Shown here one piece after another: positions 6,362 through 13,458 of a stretch of DNA of 14,109 nucleotides. The translations under genes were made by a program, and so were the position numbers. Origin of the DNA: Gammaproteobacteria bacterium (GTDB lineage Bacteria > Pseudomonadota > Gammaproteobacteria > UBA9214); the NCBI GenBank assembly GCA_003454335.1, contig DMKK01000156.1:19981-34089 (forward strand), written 5' to 3'. Below the pieces are notes generated by a model that saw nothing but the letters and a program-made list of their open reading frames with translations, was not told where the DNA came from and ran no database searches. The number at the start of each line of letters is the position of its first letter. Positions within the stretch are counted from its first letter, which is position 1.

Positions 6362-7096
6362 TCAGTGCAGGGAGCGGTTGACCGGCCATTCGCGGTGATA
6401 TTTCTCCATAATTTCGCGGACCCGGGGCGGGTAATCCAGTGCTTCCATCTGTTGCATGCCCTCATCGAAGAAACGGCTTGCGTCTTCCGGCAGCTTGCTC
6501 GTCAGGAGGGTAAAGGCCGCTTCCATTAAATCGGTATTGTGGCTGCGCGTGGCGACAATGCCATGGTTCAGCAGTAACACCCGCCATGGCCGTCCGGGGT
6601 TCATCTTTTCAAGGTCCTGGCTGATGGGCGCGGCAACAGCCCTGATAATCTGTTGAATGACGCTGCTGAGCTGAGCAAGTTGCCGTGGCTCCTGCGTCGT
6701 ATTGGCTGTCAGTGCCAGCGCATCCACGACGGGTTCCAGCGTCTCTATCTGACCATCGTGACCGGCTATCCACAGGGTAAGGTTCATGGTCAGGTCTGCC
6801 AGCGGCTGCTTCTGCCCGGCCAATCCCAGTTTTTCTGCTGTCCCGGACAGTGTTTGTTGCAAACGCAGGGCATATTCACCGATTTCAGAGATGTCCCCAC
6901 TACGGGTGTCGCCAGCCGCTTGCGTGTCGGACTCAATACGGCTGATGACGTCCACCAGTTGTTCAAAGGCTTGCTCCAGCACAGGCAGGTCTGCATCCTG
7001 CAATGCGGAGGAGGAGTCATTGGCCAGCTTGCAGGCTGCCAGGATGCCCTTGATCGTTGTCTGGATGGCAGGGATTTGTCCGGTAAGTGTTTGCAT
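6362..7096 (-). CDS. Conserved hypothetical helical protein
   Basis: The product has 244 residues and no family I can name. It has no signal peptide, membrane segment or Cys-rich site. Almost the whole length looks alpha-helical and acidic, with many Gln, Leu and Ala, suggesting a cytoplasmic helical bundle. The most conserved-looking part is the C terminus: PWRVLLLNHG, then FFDEGMQQMEALDYP and REIMEKYHREW. I believe this tail recurs in gammaproteobacterial proteins of unknown function, but could not check. It stands alone: divergent from rnm and 166 bases upstream of yciB on the same strand. TAATAT lies 9 bases before the ATG and could be a -10 element, giving a very short leader; no ribosome site is visible. 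Codon use looks like its neighbours, so this is not a shadow frame. Confidence 0.82.
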   Translation of the reverse strand: MQTLTGQIPAIQTTIKGILAACKLANDSSSALQDADLPVLEQAFEQLVDVISRIESDTQAAGDTRSGDISEIGEYALRLQQTLSGTAEKLGLAGQKQPLADLTMNLTLWIAGHDGQIETLEPVVDALALTANTTQEPRQLAQLSSVIQQIIRAVAAPISQDLEKMNPGRPWRVLLLNHGIVATRSHNTDLMEAAFTLLTSKLPEDASRFFDEGMQQMEALDYPPRVREIMEKYHREWPVNRSLH

Positions 7097-7203
7097 AAGA
7101 CGGCTATATTACCGTGTTGGCTGGCATGCTGCGACCGTGTAAACCCTGTTTATAACCGGGTTAATGGGCGCGTTGCCAGGGAAGCTGCTGTAGAATAGGC
7201 CGG

Positions 7204-8061
7204 ATGTCTGTTCACTATGATTTACACAGCCACTCGCTGGCCTCTGATGGTTCACTTAGCCCTGCTGAACTGGTAGCCGCTGCGCATGCCGGCGGGGTGG
7301 ATGTGCTGGCATTGACCGATCATGACACCACGGACGGCCTTGCGGAGGCGGCACACTCTGCGTGCCAGCTTGGCTTGCAGCTGGTGCCGGGCGTGGAGAT
7401 ATCCGTTAGCTGGCAAGCACAGACGATTCATGTGCTGGGCCTGGGCGTCGATCCGGCCTGTGATGAGCTGCAGACAGGGCTGTCCGGATTGCGTGAATTT
7501 CGCAACTGGCGTGCCGAGGAGATTGGCCGGCGCCTGGCAAGGGCCGGGTTTCCCGGTTGTTACGAGGGTGCGCGCAGGTTGGCCAGGGGGAATATTGTCG
7601 GCCGTACGCATTTTGCACGCCACCTGGTGGCAGAGGGCCACGCCCCTTCTGCGCGGCATGTATTCAAGCGGTTCCTGGTTAACAACAAGCCCGGTTATGT
7701 TACCGGTGACTGGGCGAGCCTTGAGGATGCCTTGAGCTGGATTGACCGTGCCGGTGGTCTGGCCGTGGTTGCACATCCGGCACGCTACCGGATGACGGCC
7801 AGCAAGTTGCGCCGTTTGCTTTACGAATTCCGGGAATGTGGCGGTGCAGGTATGGAGGTTATCTCCGGCAGTCACACGCGAGACAATATCAATACCATGG
7901 CCGCACTGTGCCGCAATCAGGATATGCTGGCTTCCTGCGGTTCCGATTATCATGGCCCGGAGAACCCGTGGATTAAACTGGGGCAGCTGCCGCCATTACC
8001 GGCTGGTTGCCCGCCCGTCTGGGAGAATGAGCGCTGGCCGGCGACAGTATCAACCGCTTGA
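7204..8061 (+). CDS. rnm: PHP-domain 5'-3' exoribonuclease RNase AM (YciV)
   Basis: This 285-residue PHP-family metal-dependent phosphoesterase has the full motif series: DLHSHS (H8, H10), LTDHD (D39, H40, D41), VEIS (E65), H76, GRTHFARH (H136), VAHPARY (H191), the SGSH histidine (H224) and CGSDYHGP (D248, H250). E. coli YciV (RNase AM) trims 5' ends of rRNA precursors and can hydrolyse nucleoside 3',5'-bisphosphates, and this protein matches it in length and layout. It acts in the cytoplasm. TAGAAT lies seven bases before the ATG, so the leader may be very short; AGG is the only weak ribosome-site match. The gene is followed by yciO, as in many gammaproteobacteria, which supports the assignment. 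It is divergent from the hypothetical gene at 6362-7096. Confidence 0.93.
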   Translation: MSVHYDLHSHSLASDGSLSPAELVAAAHAGGVDVLALTDHDTTDGLAEAAHSACQLGLQLVPGVEISVSWQAQTIHVLGLGVDPACDELQTGLSGLREFRNWRAEEIGRRLARAGFPGCYEGARRLARGNIVGRTHFARHLVAEGHAPSARHVFKRFLVNNKPGYVTGDWASLEDALSWIDRAGGLAVVAHPARYRMTASKLRRLLYEFRECGGAGMEVISGSHTRDNINTMAALCRNQDMLASCGSDYHGPENPWIKLGQLPPLPAGCPPVWENERWPATVSTA

Positions 8062-8087
8062 ATGCCAGGTTTTATATACATTTAATA

Positions 8088-8166
8088 GCCACGAAATCCA
8101 CGGAAAACACGGAAAAATAAATGCCTTAACGGCAATGCTTTCGTGTTCTTCCGTGGATTCCGTGGC
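8088..8166. repeat. Imperfect inverted-repeat element of the CCACGGA type
   Basis: The left arm (8088-8115) reads GCCACGAAATCCACGG and continues AAAACACGG. The right arm (8139-8166), reverse-complemented, reads GCCACGGAATCCACGG and continues AAGAACACG. The arms match over about 28 bases with few differences, around a centre with a second small hairpin (TGCC/GGCA, 8122-8134). Each arm contains short CACGG/CACGA units. No ORF and no clear target-site duplication are seen. It looks like a small non-autonomous repeat filling the rnm-yciO gap, and its transcript would fold into a long hairpin. Confidence 0.75.
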
Positions 8167-8208
8167 AATGATTTCTTTCTTTAACAGGTTGCATCACACT
8201 AGCATTCT

Positions 8209-8832
8209 ATGAGCCAGTTCTTTCAGATTCACCCGGTCAATCCACAGGCACGCTTGATCCATCAGGCGGTTGAGATCATCCGGGCCGACGGGCTGATTGT
8301 CTATCCGACGGATTCCAGTTACGCGCTTGGCTGTCATGTGGGCGACAAGACGGGTATGGAACGCATTCGTCGTATTCGCGACCTGGATAACAAACATAAT
8401 TTTACCCTGGTGTGCCGTGACCTGTCCGAAATCGCCACTTATGCGAAAGTGGACAACAGCGGTTATCGTTTGCTGAAGTCACTGACGCCCGGTCCATACA
8501 CCTTTATCCTGAAGGCGACGCATGAAGTGCCGCGCCGACTGCAGAATCCGAAGCGCAAGACCATCGGCATACGTATTCCCGCCCACCCGATTGCCCAGTC
8601 ACTGCTGGAGGAACTGGGTGAACCACTGATGAGTTCCACGCTGATTTTGCCAGGACAGGAAGACCCCGAGACTGACGCCCATGACATCCGGGAACGACTT
8701 GAGCGTGACGTTGACCTGGTGATTGACGGCGAAAGTTGTGGACTGGAACCGACCACGGTGATTGACCTGGTGGATGGTTCGATGGCTGTCGTGCGCAAAG
8801 GGCGGGGCAGTGATGAGGGGCTGTTTAGCTGA
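8209..8832 (+). CDS. yciO: YciO, YrdC/Sua5-family protein
   Basis: The product has 207 residues, a single YrdC-fold domain. Recognisable parts are YPTDSSYALGC (residues 32-42), RIRDLDNKHNFTLVCRDL (54-71), LTPGPYTFILK (92-102), KTIGIRIPAHPIA and the late PTTVIDL. The NFTLVCRDLSE segment separates YciO from the threonylcarbamoyl-AMP synthases TsaC/Sua5. TsaC and Sua5 make the t6A tRNA precursor; YciO is a paralogue whose physiological role is less settled, with only weak related activity expected. There is no Sua5 C-terminal domain. The start lacks a clear ribosome site, but the N terminus matches the family. The inverted-repeat element separates it from rnm, so co-transcription with rnm would run through that hairpin. 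Confidence 0.92.
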   Translation: MSQFFQIHPVNPQARLIHQAVEIIRADGLIVYPTDSSYALGCHVGDKTGMERIRRIRDLDNKHNFTLVCRDLSEIATYAKVDNSGYRLLKSLTPGPYTFILKATHEVPRRLQNPKRKTIGIRIPAHPIAQSLLEELGEPLMSSTLILPGQEDPETDAHDIRERLERDVDLVIDGESCGLEPTTVIDLVDGSMAVVRKGRGSDEGLFS

Positions 8833-8847
8833 TGCAATCAATCAGCG

Positions 8848-8884
8848 GCCTGTCCGCAATAGATCAATCAATTCCCGGACAGGC
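8848..8884 (+). promoter_or_regulatory. 9-bp inverted repeat overlapping the promoter of the M50 protease gene
   Basis: GCCTGTCCG (8848-8856) and CGGACAGGC (8876-8884) are exact reverse complements separated by 19 bases. The right arm covers the proposed -35 hexamer. It could be an operator, or a hairpin at the end of the yciO transcript; no T tract follows, so a terminator role is weak. Confidence 0.35.
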
Positions 8885-8904
8885 TCCTGGCGTAAGGTTA
8901 TACT
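8876..8904 (+). promoter_or_regulatory. Candidate promoter for the M50 protease gene, possibly leaderless
   Basis: CGGACA (8876-8881, four matches to TTGACA) and TATACT (8899-8904, five matches to TATAAT) are 17 bases apart. A start seven bases after the -10 box would fall on the A of the ATG at 8911, giving a leaderless or near-leaderless mRNA. This fits the lack of a well-spaced ribosome site there. Confidence 0.4.
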
Positions 8905-8910
8905 CCGCCG

Positions 8911-9600
8911 ATGCATGATCTCAGTCTCGTACAAAAAATTGCCATCTGGATAGTGCCGGTGCTGTTGGGTATTACCGTGCACGAGGTGGCGCATGGCTGG
9001 ATTGCACGCAAGCTGGGTGATGATACGGCCTTCATGCTGGGACGGTTGACACTCAACCCGTTGAAGCACGTTGACCCCATGGGCACGATTCTGATACCGG
9101 GCATGCTGTTGCTGCTGCAGACCGGTTTTATCTTCGGTTATGCCAAGCCGGTACCGATTAACTGGAAAAAGCTGCGTCAGCCAAAACGCGATATGGCGCT
9201 GGTTGCCGTGGCCGGACCGGTGTCAAATTTGCTCATGGCTGTTGGCTGGGCGCTGTTGTTGCGACTGGGCCTGTTGCTGGGTGATAACGGTCTCGCACTG
9301 GTTTACATGGGGGTGGCAGGCATCACCATCAATGCCATATTGATGGTTCTGAACCTGTTGCCACTGCCGCCGCTGGATGGTGGGCGGGTATTGACCGGTT
9401 TATTGCCGGGTCCCTGGGCCTACCAGTTCAGCCGCATTGAACCCTATGGCTTCTTTATTCTGATTGGTCTGCTGGTTACCGGTATTCTGGGTATGATTCT
9501 GTGGCCGCTGATCAGTTTTTTTATGTCGATGATGGTCCCGGTGTCGGGATTGTCCGCGCAAAAGTTCCAGCTGCTGTTGCTGGTGCTTATGGGTAACTAG
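8911..9600 (+). CDS. Site-2 protease family (M50) membrane protein
   Basis: This 229-residue integral membrane metalloprotease has about five to six hydrophobic segments. The zinc motif HEVAH (H24, E25, H28) lies in the first segment, and the second conserved motif is N148 with LPPLDGGR (D156) near the third quarter. Both are intact, so an active intramembrane protease is plausible. The short form without PDZ or CBS domains belongs to the bacterial YwhC-like subgroup often found beside trpS and scpA in proteobacteria. No substrate can be inferred. The ATG is chosen from the family N terminus; no good ribosome site precedes it (see the promoter entry). Its TAG stop is part of the ribosome site for trpS, which implies coupled expression. 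Confidence 0.92.
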   Translation: MHDLSLVQKIAIWIVPVLLGITVHEVAHGWIARKLGDDTAFMLGRLTLNPLKHVDPMGTILIPGMLLLLQTGFIFGYAKPVPINWKKLRQPKRDMALVAVAGPVSNLLMAVGWALLLRLGLLLGDNGLALVYMGVAGITINAILMVLNLLPLPPLDGGRVLTGLLPGPWAYQFSRIEPYGFFILIGLLVTGILGMILWPLISFFMSMMVPVSGLSAQKFQLLLLVLMGN

Positions 9601-9603
9601 GAG
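9599..9603 (+). promoter_or_regulatory. Ribosome binding site of trpS overlapping the preceding stop
   Basis: AGGAG is formed by the last two bases of the M50 protease stop (TAG) and the next three bases. It lies 3 bases from the GTG at 9607 and 6 bases from the in-frame TTG at 9610. Spacing alone favours TTG, while GTG is the stronger start codon, so the exact start is open by one residue. Confidence 0.65.
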
Positions 9604-9606
9604 ATT

Positions 9607-10824
9607 GTGTTGGCTGGCTTGAATACGAATAGCCGGGTGCTTTCCGGTATGCGGCCCACGGGCAGTTTGCACCTTGGTCACTACCACGGTGTGCTCAAGA
9701 ACTGGATCAGCTTGCAGCAGGAGTTTGACTGTTTTTTCTTCGTGGCCGACTGGCATGCGCTGACGACGCATTATGAAGAGCCCCGGATCATTGCAGACAG
9801 TGTCTGGGACATGGTGATTGACTGGCTGGCAGCCGGTGTCAATCCCGACTCGGCGCAACTGTTTATACAGTCACAGGTGCCGGAACATGCGGAGCTGCAT
9901 TTGCTGCTGTCCATGGTGACGCCACTGGGCTGGCTGGAACGGGTGCCGAGTTACAAGGACCAGCAGGAAAAATTACGTGAGCGCGATCTGGCTACCTACG
10001 GTTTCCTCGGTTACCCCCTGCTGCAAAGTGCCGACATCCTGATTTATGGTGCGGACAAGGTGCCGGTGGGGGAAGACCAGGTGGCGCATGTAGAACTGAC
10101 GCGGGAAGTGGCGCGCCGCTTCAATCACCTCTATGGACGTGAGCCCGGCTATGAAGAAGCGGCGCAAGCGGCTATCAGGAAGATGGGAAAAAAGAATGCC
10201 CGTCTGTACCGTGACCTGCTGAAGCGTTACCAGCAGCAGGGTGATCATGAAGCGCTACCTGTTGCCCGGGCCTTGCTGGCAGAGCAGCAGAATCTGGCCA
10301 TGGCTGATCGTGAGCGTTTGCTGGGATTTCTGGAAGGTGGCGGCCGCATGATTCTCACCGAGCCGGAAGCCTTGCTGACGCCGGCCTCAAAAATGCCGGG
10401 CCTGGACGGGCAGAAGATGTCCAAGTCCTACGGCAACACGATTACCCTGCGCGAGAACCCTGAAAATGTGCGCGAGAAGCTGCGTACCATGCCGACTGAC
10501 CCGGCACGGGTGCGCCGTACTGACCCTGGAAACCCCGAAATATGTCCTGTATGGCAGTTACATGCTATCTATTCCGATGACGAAGTGAAGGACTGGGTGC
10601 GTGCGGGCTGTACCACGGCCGGCATTGGTTGTCTTGATTGCAAGCAGCCGATTATTGACAGCGTGCTGGCGGAATTGCTGCCGATACAGGAACGCGCCCG
10701 CGAGTTCGAACAGGACCCTGGCAAGGTGCGGGCCATTATCCGTGAAGGCTCGGAAGCGGCCCGCGACGTCGCACGTGAAACGCTTGATGAAGTACGCCAG
10801 GCCATGGGGCTCGACTACAACTGA
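9607..10824 (+). CDS. trpS: Tryptophan--tRNA ligase, long form
   Basis: This class Ic synthetase charges tRNA-Trp in the cytoplasm. The product has 405 residues, against about 334 in E. coli. The HIGH-equivalent HLGHYHG is at residues 22-28 and KMSKSYGN at 270-277; RPTGSLHLG and DWHALTT are also typical. The extra length is mainly a charged, helical insertion (about 179-248, YEEAAQAAIRKMGKKNARL and onward) between the nucleotide fold and the KMSKS loop. Comparable insertions occur in TrpRS of other proteobacteria such as Pseudomonas. A Cys-containing stretch (AGCTTAGIGCLDCKQP) follows in the helical domain. The start is GTG 9607 or TTG 9610. No ATG exists before residue 15, inside the conserved GMRPTG motif, so a non-ATG start is required. 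Confidence 0.96.
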   Translation: MLAGLNTNSRVLSGMRPTGSLHLGHYHGVLKNWISLQQEFDCFFFVADWHALTTHYEEPRIIADSVWDMVIDWLAAGVNPDSAQLFIQSQVPEHAELHLLLSMVTPLGWLERVPSYKDQQEKLRERDLATYGFLGYPLLQSADILIYGADKVPVGEDQVAHVELTREVARRFNHLYGREPGYEEAAQAAIRKMGKKNARLYRDLLKRYQQQGDHEALPVARALLAEQQNLAMADRERLLGFLEGGGRMILTEPEALLTPASKMPGLDGQKMSKSYGNTITLRENPENVREKLRTMPTDPARVRRTDPGNPEICPVWQLHAIYSDDEVKDWVRAGCTTAGIGCLDCKQPIIDSVLAELLPIQERAREFEQDPGKVRAIIREGSEAARDVARETLDEVRQAMGLDYN

Positions 10825-10841
10825 CAGGCAGGTTAAAAAAG

Positions 10842-10870
10842 GCGACACGCTATTGAAAATAGGATAGTAT
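10842..10870 (+). promoter_or_regulatory. Candidate promoter upstream of scpA
   Basis: GCGACA (10842-10847) and TAGTAT (10865-10870) are 17 bases apart, each with four matches to the sigma-70 consensus. The predicted start near 10877 leaves a leader of about 20 bases. The 72-base trpS-scpA gap shows no hairpin that could end trpS transcription, so this may be an internal promoter. Confidence 0.3.
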
Positions 10871-10896
10871 CCGCTAAACCACACTTCGGGTATAAA

Positions 10897-11766
10897 ATGA
10901 GCGAAAACCAGAGCCGCGAAGTCTCGCCGGACGTCCACCACCAGGAAGAATTACCCCTCGCTGTAGTTCAGGGCAAAGCCCTCGAATCACTGCCGCAGGA
11001 TCTCTACATACCACCGGAAGCACTGCAGGTGTTTCTCGAGGCCTTTGAGGGTCCGCTGGATTTGCTGCTCTATCTGATTCGCAAGGATAATATCGATATA
11101 GCCGATATACGTGTTGCGGAAATAACGCGGCAGTATGTTGAATATATCGAGCTTATGCAGGATATGCAGCTGGAGCTTGTCGGCGAGTATCTGGTGATGT
11201 CGGCGATGCTGGCGGAAATTAAGTCCCGCATCCTGCTGCCAAAGCCCCCGGGTATTGATGAAGATGAAGCGGACCCGCGTGCAGAACTGATCCGCCGTTT
11301 GCAGGAATACGAGCGTTACAAGCAGGCGGCAGAAGACCTTGATGCCTTGCCACGGCTGGGGCGTGACGTCTTCCAGGCGTCTGCTGAACCGGTCGAACAG
11401 AAAGTCATCACGCTGCCCCCGGAAGTCGAATTGCAGGACCTGATTGCCGCTTTTCAGGATGTCATGAAGCGCGCATCCATGTATGCACATCACCACGTAC
11501 AGCTGGAGTCCCTGTCGGTCAGGGAACGGATGTCCAGTGTGTTGAGCAAAGTCAATTCGACGCACTTCACCAGTTTTAAGGATCTGTTCACGGTGGAAGA
11601 GGGTCGCATGGGTGTGGTGGTCTCTTTCCTCGCCATACTGGAGCTGGTCAAGGAATCGCTCATTGATTTGACCCAGGCAGAACCTTTCGCGCCTATTCAT
11701 GTAAAGGCTGCGGTGCGTGCTGAAGATGATGTTGAAGAAATCACCATCGAGCAGGCGACCGCCTGA
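10897..11766 (+). CDS. scpA: Segregation and condensation protein A
   Basis: ScpA is the kleisin that bridges SMC heads and, with ScpB, compacts and segregates the chromosome. The product has 289 residues. Landmarks are EAFEGPLDLLLYLIRK (48-63), the IDIADI segment, EYLVMSAMLAEIKSR (97-111) with LLPKPP, the RLQEYERYKQAAEDL helix, and a C-terminal winged-helix part with TFLAILELVKE-like VSFLAILELVKE. An extra N-terminal stretch of about 40 residues, rich in Glu, Gln and Pro, precedes the core, as in several gammaproteobacterial ScpA proteins. The ribosome site is weak (GGG six bases before ATG). No smc gene lies in the window. In gammaproteobacteria lacking MukB, ScpAB works with SMC; that SMC is expected elsewhere in this genome. 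Confidence 0.95.
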   Translation: MSENQSREVSPDVHHQEELPLAVVQGKALESLPQDLYIPPEALQVFLEAFEGPLDLLLYLIRKDNIDIADIRVAEITRQYVEYIELMQDMQLELVGEYLVMSAMLAEIKSRILLPKPPGIDEDEADPRAELIRRLQEYERYKQAAEDLDALPRLGRDVFQASAEPVEQKVITLPPEVELQDLIAAFQDVMKRASMYAHHHVQLESLSVRERMSSVLSKVNSTHFTSFKDLFTVEEGRMGVVVSFLAILELVKESLIDLTQAEPFAPIHVKAAVRAEDDVEEITIEQATA

Positions 11767-11800
11767 ACAGGCTGAACCACTGGTGAGGTTCTGGATCATT

Positions 11801-11854
11801 CCTGTAGGAGTGCCGTCCCCGGCGCGAATCGCGGCGAGACGCCGCTCCTACAGT
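11801..11854. repeat. GTAGGAG-type REP-like palindromic element
   Basis: CTGTAGGAG (11802-11810) and CTCCTACAG (11845-11853) are exact inverted repeats. Inner bases pair imperfectly: left GTGCCGTC with right GACGCCGC, then GGCGCGA with TCGCGGCG. The minus-strand reading CTGTAGGAGCGGCGTCTCG is the familiar form of a REP family common in Pseudomonas and other gammaproteobacteria. It sits between scpA and scpB. A TTTTT run starts about seven bases after the stem, too far for a classical terminator. Confidence 0.8.
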
Positions 11855-11891
11855 GAGGATTTTTGCAATGATTGGATTGAGTAGGGTACAC

Positions 11892-12608
11892 ATGGAAATC
11901 GAACAGCTGAAAAATATTGTTGAAGCCATCCTGCTGGGTGCGGGTCGTCCGCTGAGCACAGACCAGCTGCTGGCCATGTTTGAGGAACATGAAAGACCCG
12001 AGCGCAGCGTCATCAGGGAAGCCATCAGTGTGCTGCAGGCAGACTTTGAAGCACGCGGTATCTCACTGGTGCAGGTTGGCAGTGGCTACCGGATCCAGAT
12101 CAGGGAAAGCATGCGGCCCTGGGTGGCGCGTTTATGGGAAGAAAAGCCGGCCCGTTATTCGCGTGCATTGCTGGAAACCCTGTCACTGATTGCCTACCGG
12201 CAGCCAATTACCCGTGGTGAGATTGAAGAGGTGCGTGGCGTCAGCGTCAGTACCACCATTATGAAAACACTGCAGGAGCGTGAGTGGGTGCACATTGTCG
12301 GGCATCGTGAAGTGCCCGGTCGTCCCGCCATGTATGGCACCACGAAAAAATTCCTGGATTACTTCGGTCTGGGAAGCCTCAGTGATTTGCCGTCACTGTC
12401 CGAATTACGCGACCTGAGTGCCATTGGCAAGGACCTGGAGCTGGATTTGTCAGATATTCCCGAGCTGCACCTGGCTGCCGATGCTGACAATGCCGAGATC
12501 GAGTCTGAGCCCGGGTCTGAAGAAACAGTCGAACTGTCCATCGTGACAGAAGAAGTTACGCCGGCTGCTGAAGCAAGTGAAAGCGACAATATTGCGACTA
12601 TTCATTAA
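11892..12608 (+). CDS. scpB: Segregation and condensation protein B
   Basis: ScpB is the winged-helix dimer that binds ScpA in the SMC complex. The product is 238 residues from the ATG at 11892, beginning MEIEQLKNIVEAILL, and AGGG lies five bases upstream. An in-frame ATG at 11868 with GAGGA eight bases upstream is a real alternative (246 residues). An upstream GTG at 11853 is rejected because it lies inside the repeat element. Family marks are EAILLGAGRPLS, LLETLSLIAYRQPITRGEI (a near-invariant ScpB stretch), VRGVSVSTTI, REVPGRPAMYGTT and KFLDYFGL. After about residue 185 the protein ends in an acidic, Ser- and Glu-rich disordered tail, typical of gammaproteobacterial ScpB. It is separated from scpA by 125 bases that carry the palindromic element. 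Confidence 0.94.
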   Translation: MEIEQLKNIVEAILLGAGRPLSTDQLLAMFEEHERPERSVIREAISVLQADFEARGISLVQVGSGYRIQIRESMRPWVARLWEEKPARYSRALLETLSLIAYRQPITRGEIEEVRGVSVSTTIMKTLQEREWVHIVGHREVPGRPAMYGTTKKFLDYFGLGSLSDLPSLSELRDLSAIGKDLELDLSDIPELHLAADADNAEIESEPGSEETVELSIVTEEVTPAAEASESDNIATIH

Positions 12609-12651
12609 GTCGTTAAGCATCTGCTTCTTTATCCTGGTGTTTTTCTGAGTC

Positions 12652-13443
12652 ATGGCTGAACGTTTGCAGAAGGTTCTGGCACGTGCGGGCTTTGGTTCCC
12701 GACGGCAGATAGAAACCTGGATTCGCGACGGCAAGATTACCGTGAACGGCAAGCTTGCCGAACTGGGTGTCACCGTGGCAGACACCGACCTGGTAAAAAT
12801 CGAGGGCCGCTCGGTCTCGATCGCCGCGGACCCGACCCGCACGGCGCGTACCCTGATCTACCACAAACCTGCCGGAGAGCTGACTACCCGCAAGGACGAG
12901 GCGGGACGACCGACCGTGTTTGATAATTTGCCACGGATCAAGAACGGTCGCTGGATTACTGTTGGTCGTCTGGATTTCAATACGTCAGGATTGTTGCTGG
13001 TCACCACCGACGGTGAGCTGGCGCATCGCCTGATGCACCCGTCCTGGGAGATCGAACGGGAGTACGCGGTACGTATCCTCGGCAAGGTAGACGAGGAAAG
13101 TCTGAAACGCCTGCAGGACGGCGTCATGCTGGAGGATGGCATGGCCGCATTTGCATCCATCCAGGATGCCGGCGGAGCGGGGGCCAACCACTGGTATCAC
13201 GTCATCGTCAGGGAGGGGAAAAACCGTGAAGTGCGGCGATTGTGGGAATCGCAGGGGCTGCAGGTCAGTCGCTTGATCCGTATTCGCTACGGGCCGATCG
13301 AGTTACCGCGGAGCGTTCGCGCCGGGCATTTTCAGGACCTGCAACAGGATGAGGTCAAGGCCCTGTATGCAACGGTCAAGCTGGATGCGCCCGCGCCCCA
13401 CGTGATGCGCCGGCCGGGTAAAAAACGTCGGCGTCCGAGATAA
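12652..13443 (+). CDS. rluB: 23S rRNA pseudouridine synthase B
   Basis: The product has 263 residues. An N-terminal S4 RNA-binding domain (about 3-60, LQKVLARAGFGSRRQIE) is followed by a RsuA-type catalytic domain. The catalytic Asp is D108 in VGRLDFNTSGLLL. The downstream motif KNREVRRLWESQGLQVSRL and IRYGPIELP match RluB, which makes pseudouridine 2605 (E. coli numbering) in the peptidyl-transferase region. RsuA, RluE and RluF are paralogues, but the position after scpAB and the RLIRIRYG motif favour RluB. The C-terminal tail is strongly basic (MRRPGKKRRRPR) and probably binds RNA. The ribosome site is only a weak GAG match. The gene is 43 bases after scpB and 15 bases before the next frame, so co-transcription is likely. 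Confidence 0.94.
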   Translation: MAERLQKVLARAGFGSRRQIETWIRDGKITVNGKLAELGVTVADTDLVKIEGRSVSIAADPTRTARTLIYHKPAGELTTRKDEAGRPTVFDNLPRIKNGRWITVGRLDFNTSGLLLVTTDGELAHRLMHPSWEIEREYAVRILGKVDEESLKRLQDGVMLEDGMAAFASIQDAGGAGANHWYHVIVREGKNREVRRLWESQGLQVSRLIRIRYGPIELPRSVRAGHFQDLQQDEVKALYATVKLDAPAPHVMRRPGKKRRRPR

Positions 13444-13458
13444 GCTTTTCCCCTGATT

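Noticed and set aside
7252..7953. Minus-strand open frame (233 codons) opposite rnm
   Set aside because: It is a shadow of the rnm coding frame; rnm has all PHP motifs and this product has none.
8088..8166. CRISPR array from repeated CACGG units
   Set aside because: The units are short, irregular and arranged as an inverted pair; there are no regular spacers.
8181..8209. Promoter TTAACA with a -10 box just before yciO
   Set aside because: The -35 match is good, but the only -10 candidate (CATTCT) is poor and the transcript would start inside the gene.
10987..11799. Minus-strand open frame (270 codons) opposite scpA
   Set aside because: It mirrors the scpA frame through codon bias; the predicted protein is rich in Phe, Gln and His without any domain.
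11802..11865. GTAGGAG palindrome plus TTTTT as an intrinsic terminator of scpA
   Set aside because: The T run is about seven bases from the stem and the stem has internal mismatches; a REP-like repeat explains it better.
11853..11891. GTG at 11853 as the scpB start
   Set aside because: It lies inside the palindromic repeat and adds residues not expected in the family; two ATG codons with good ribosome sites follow.
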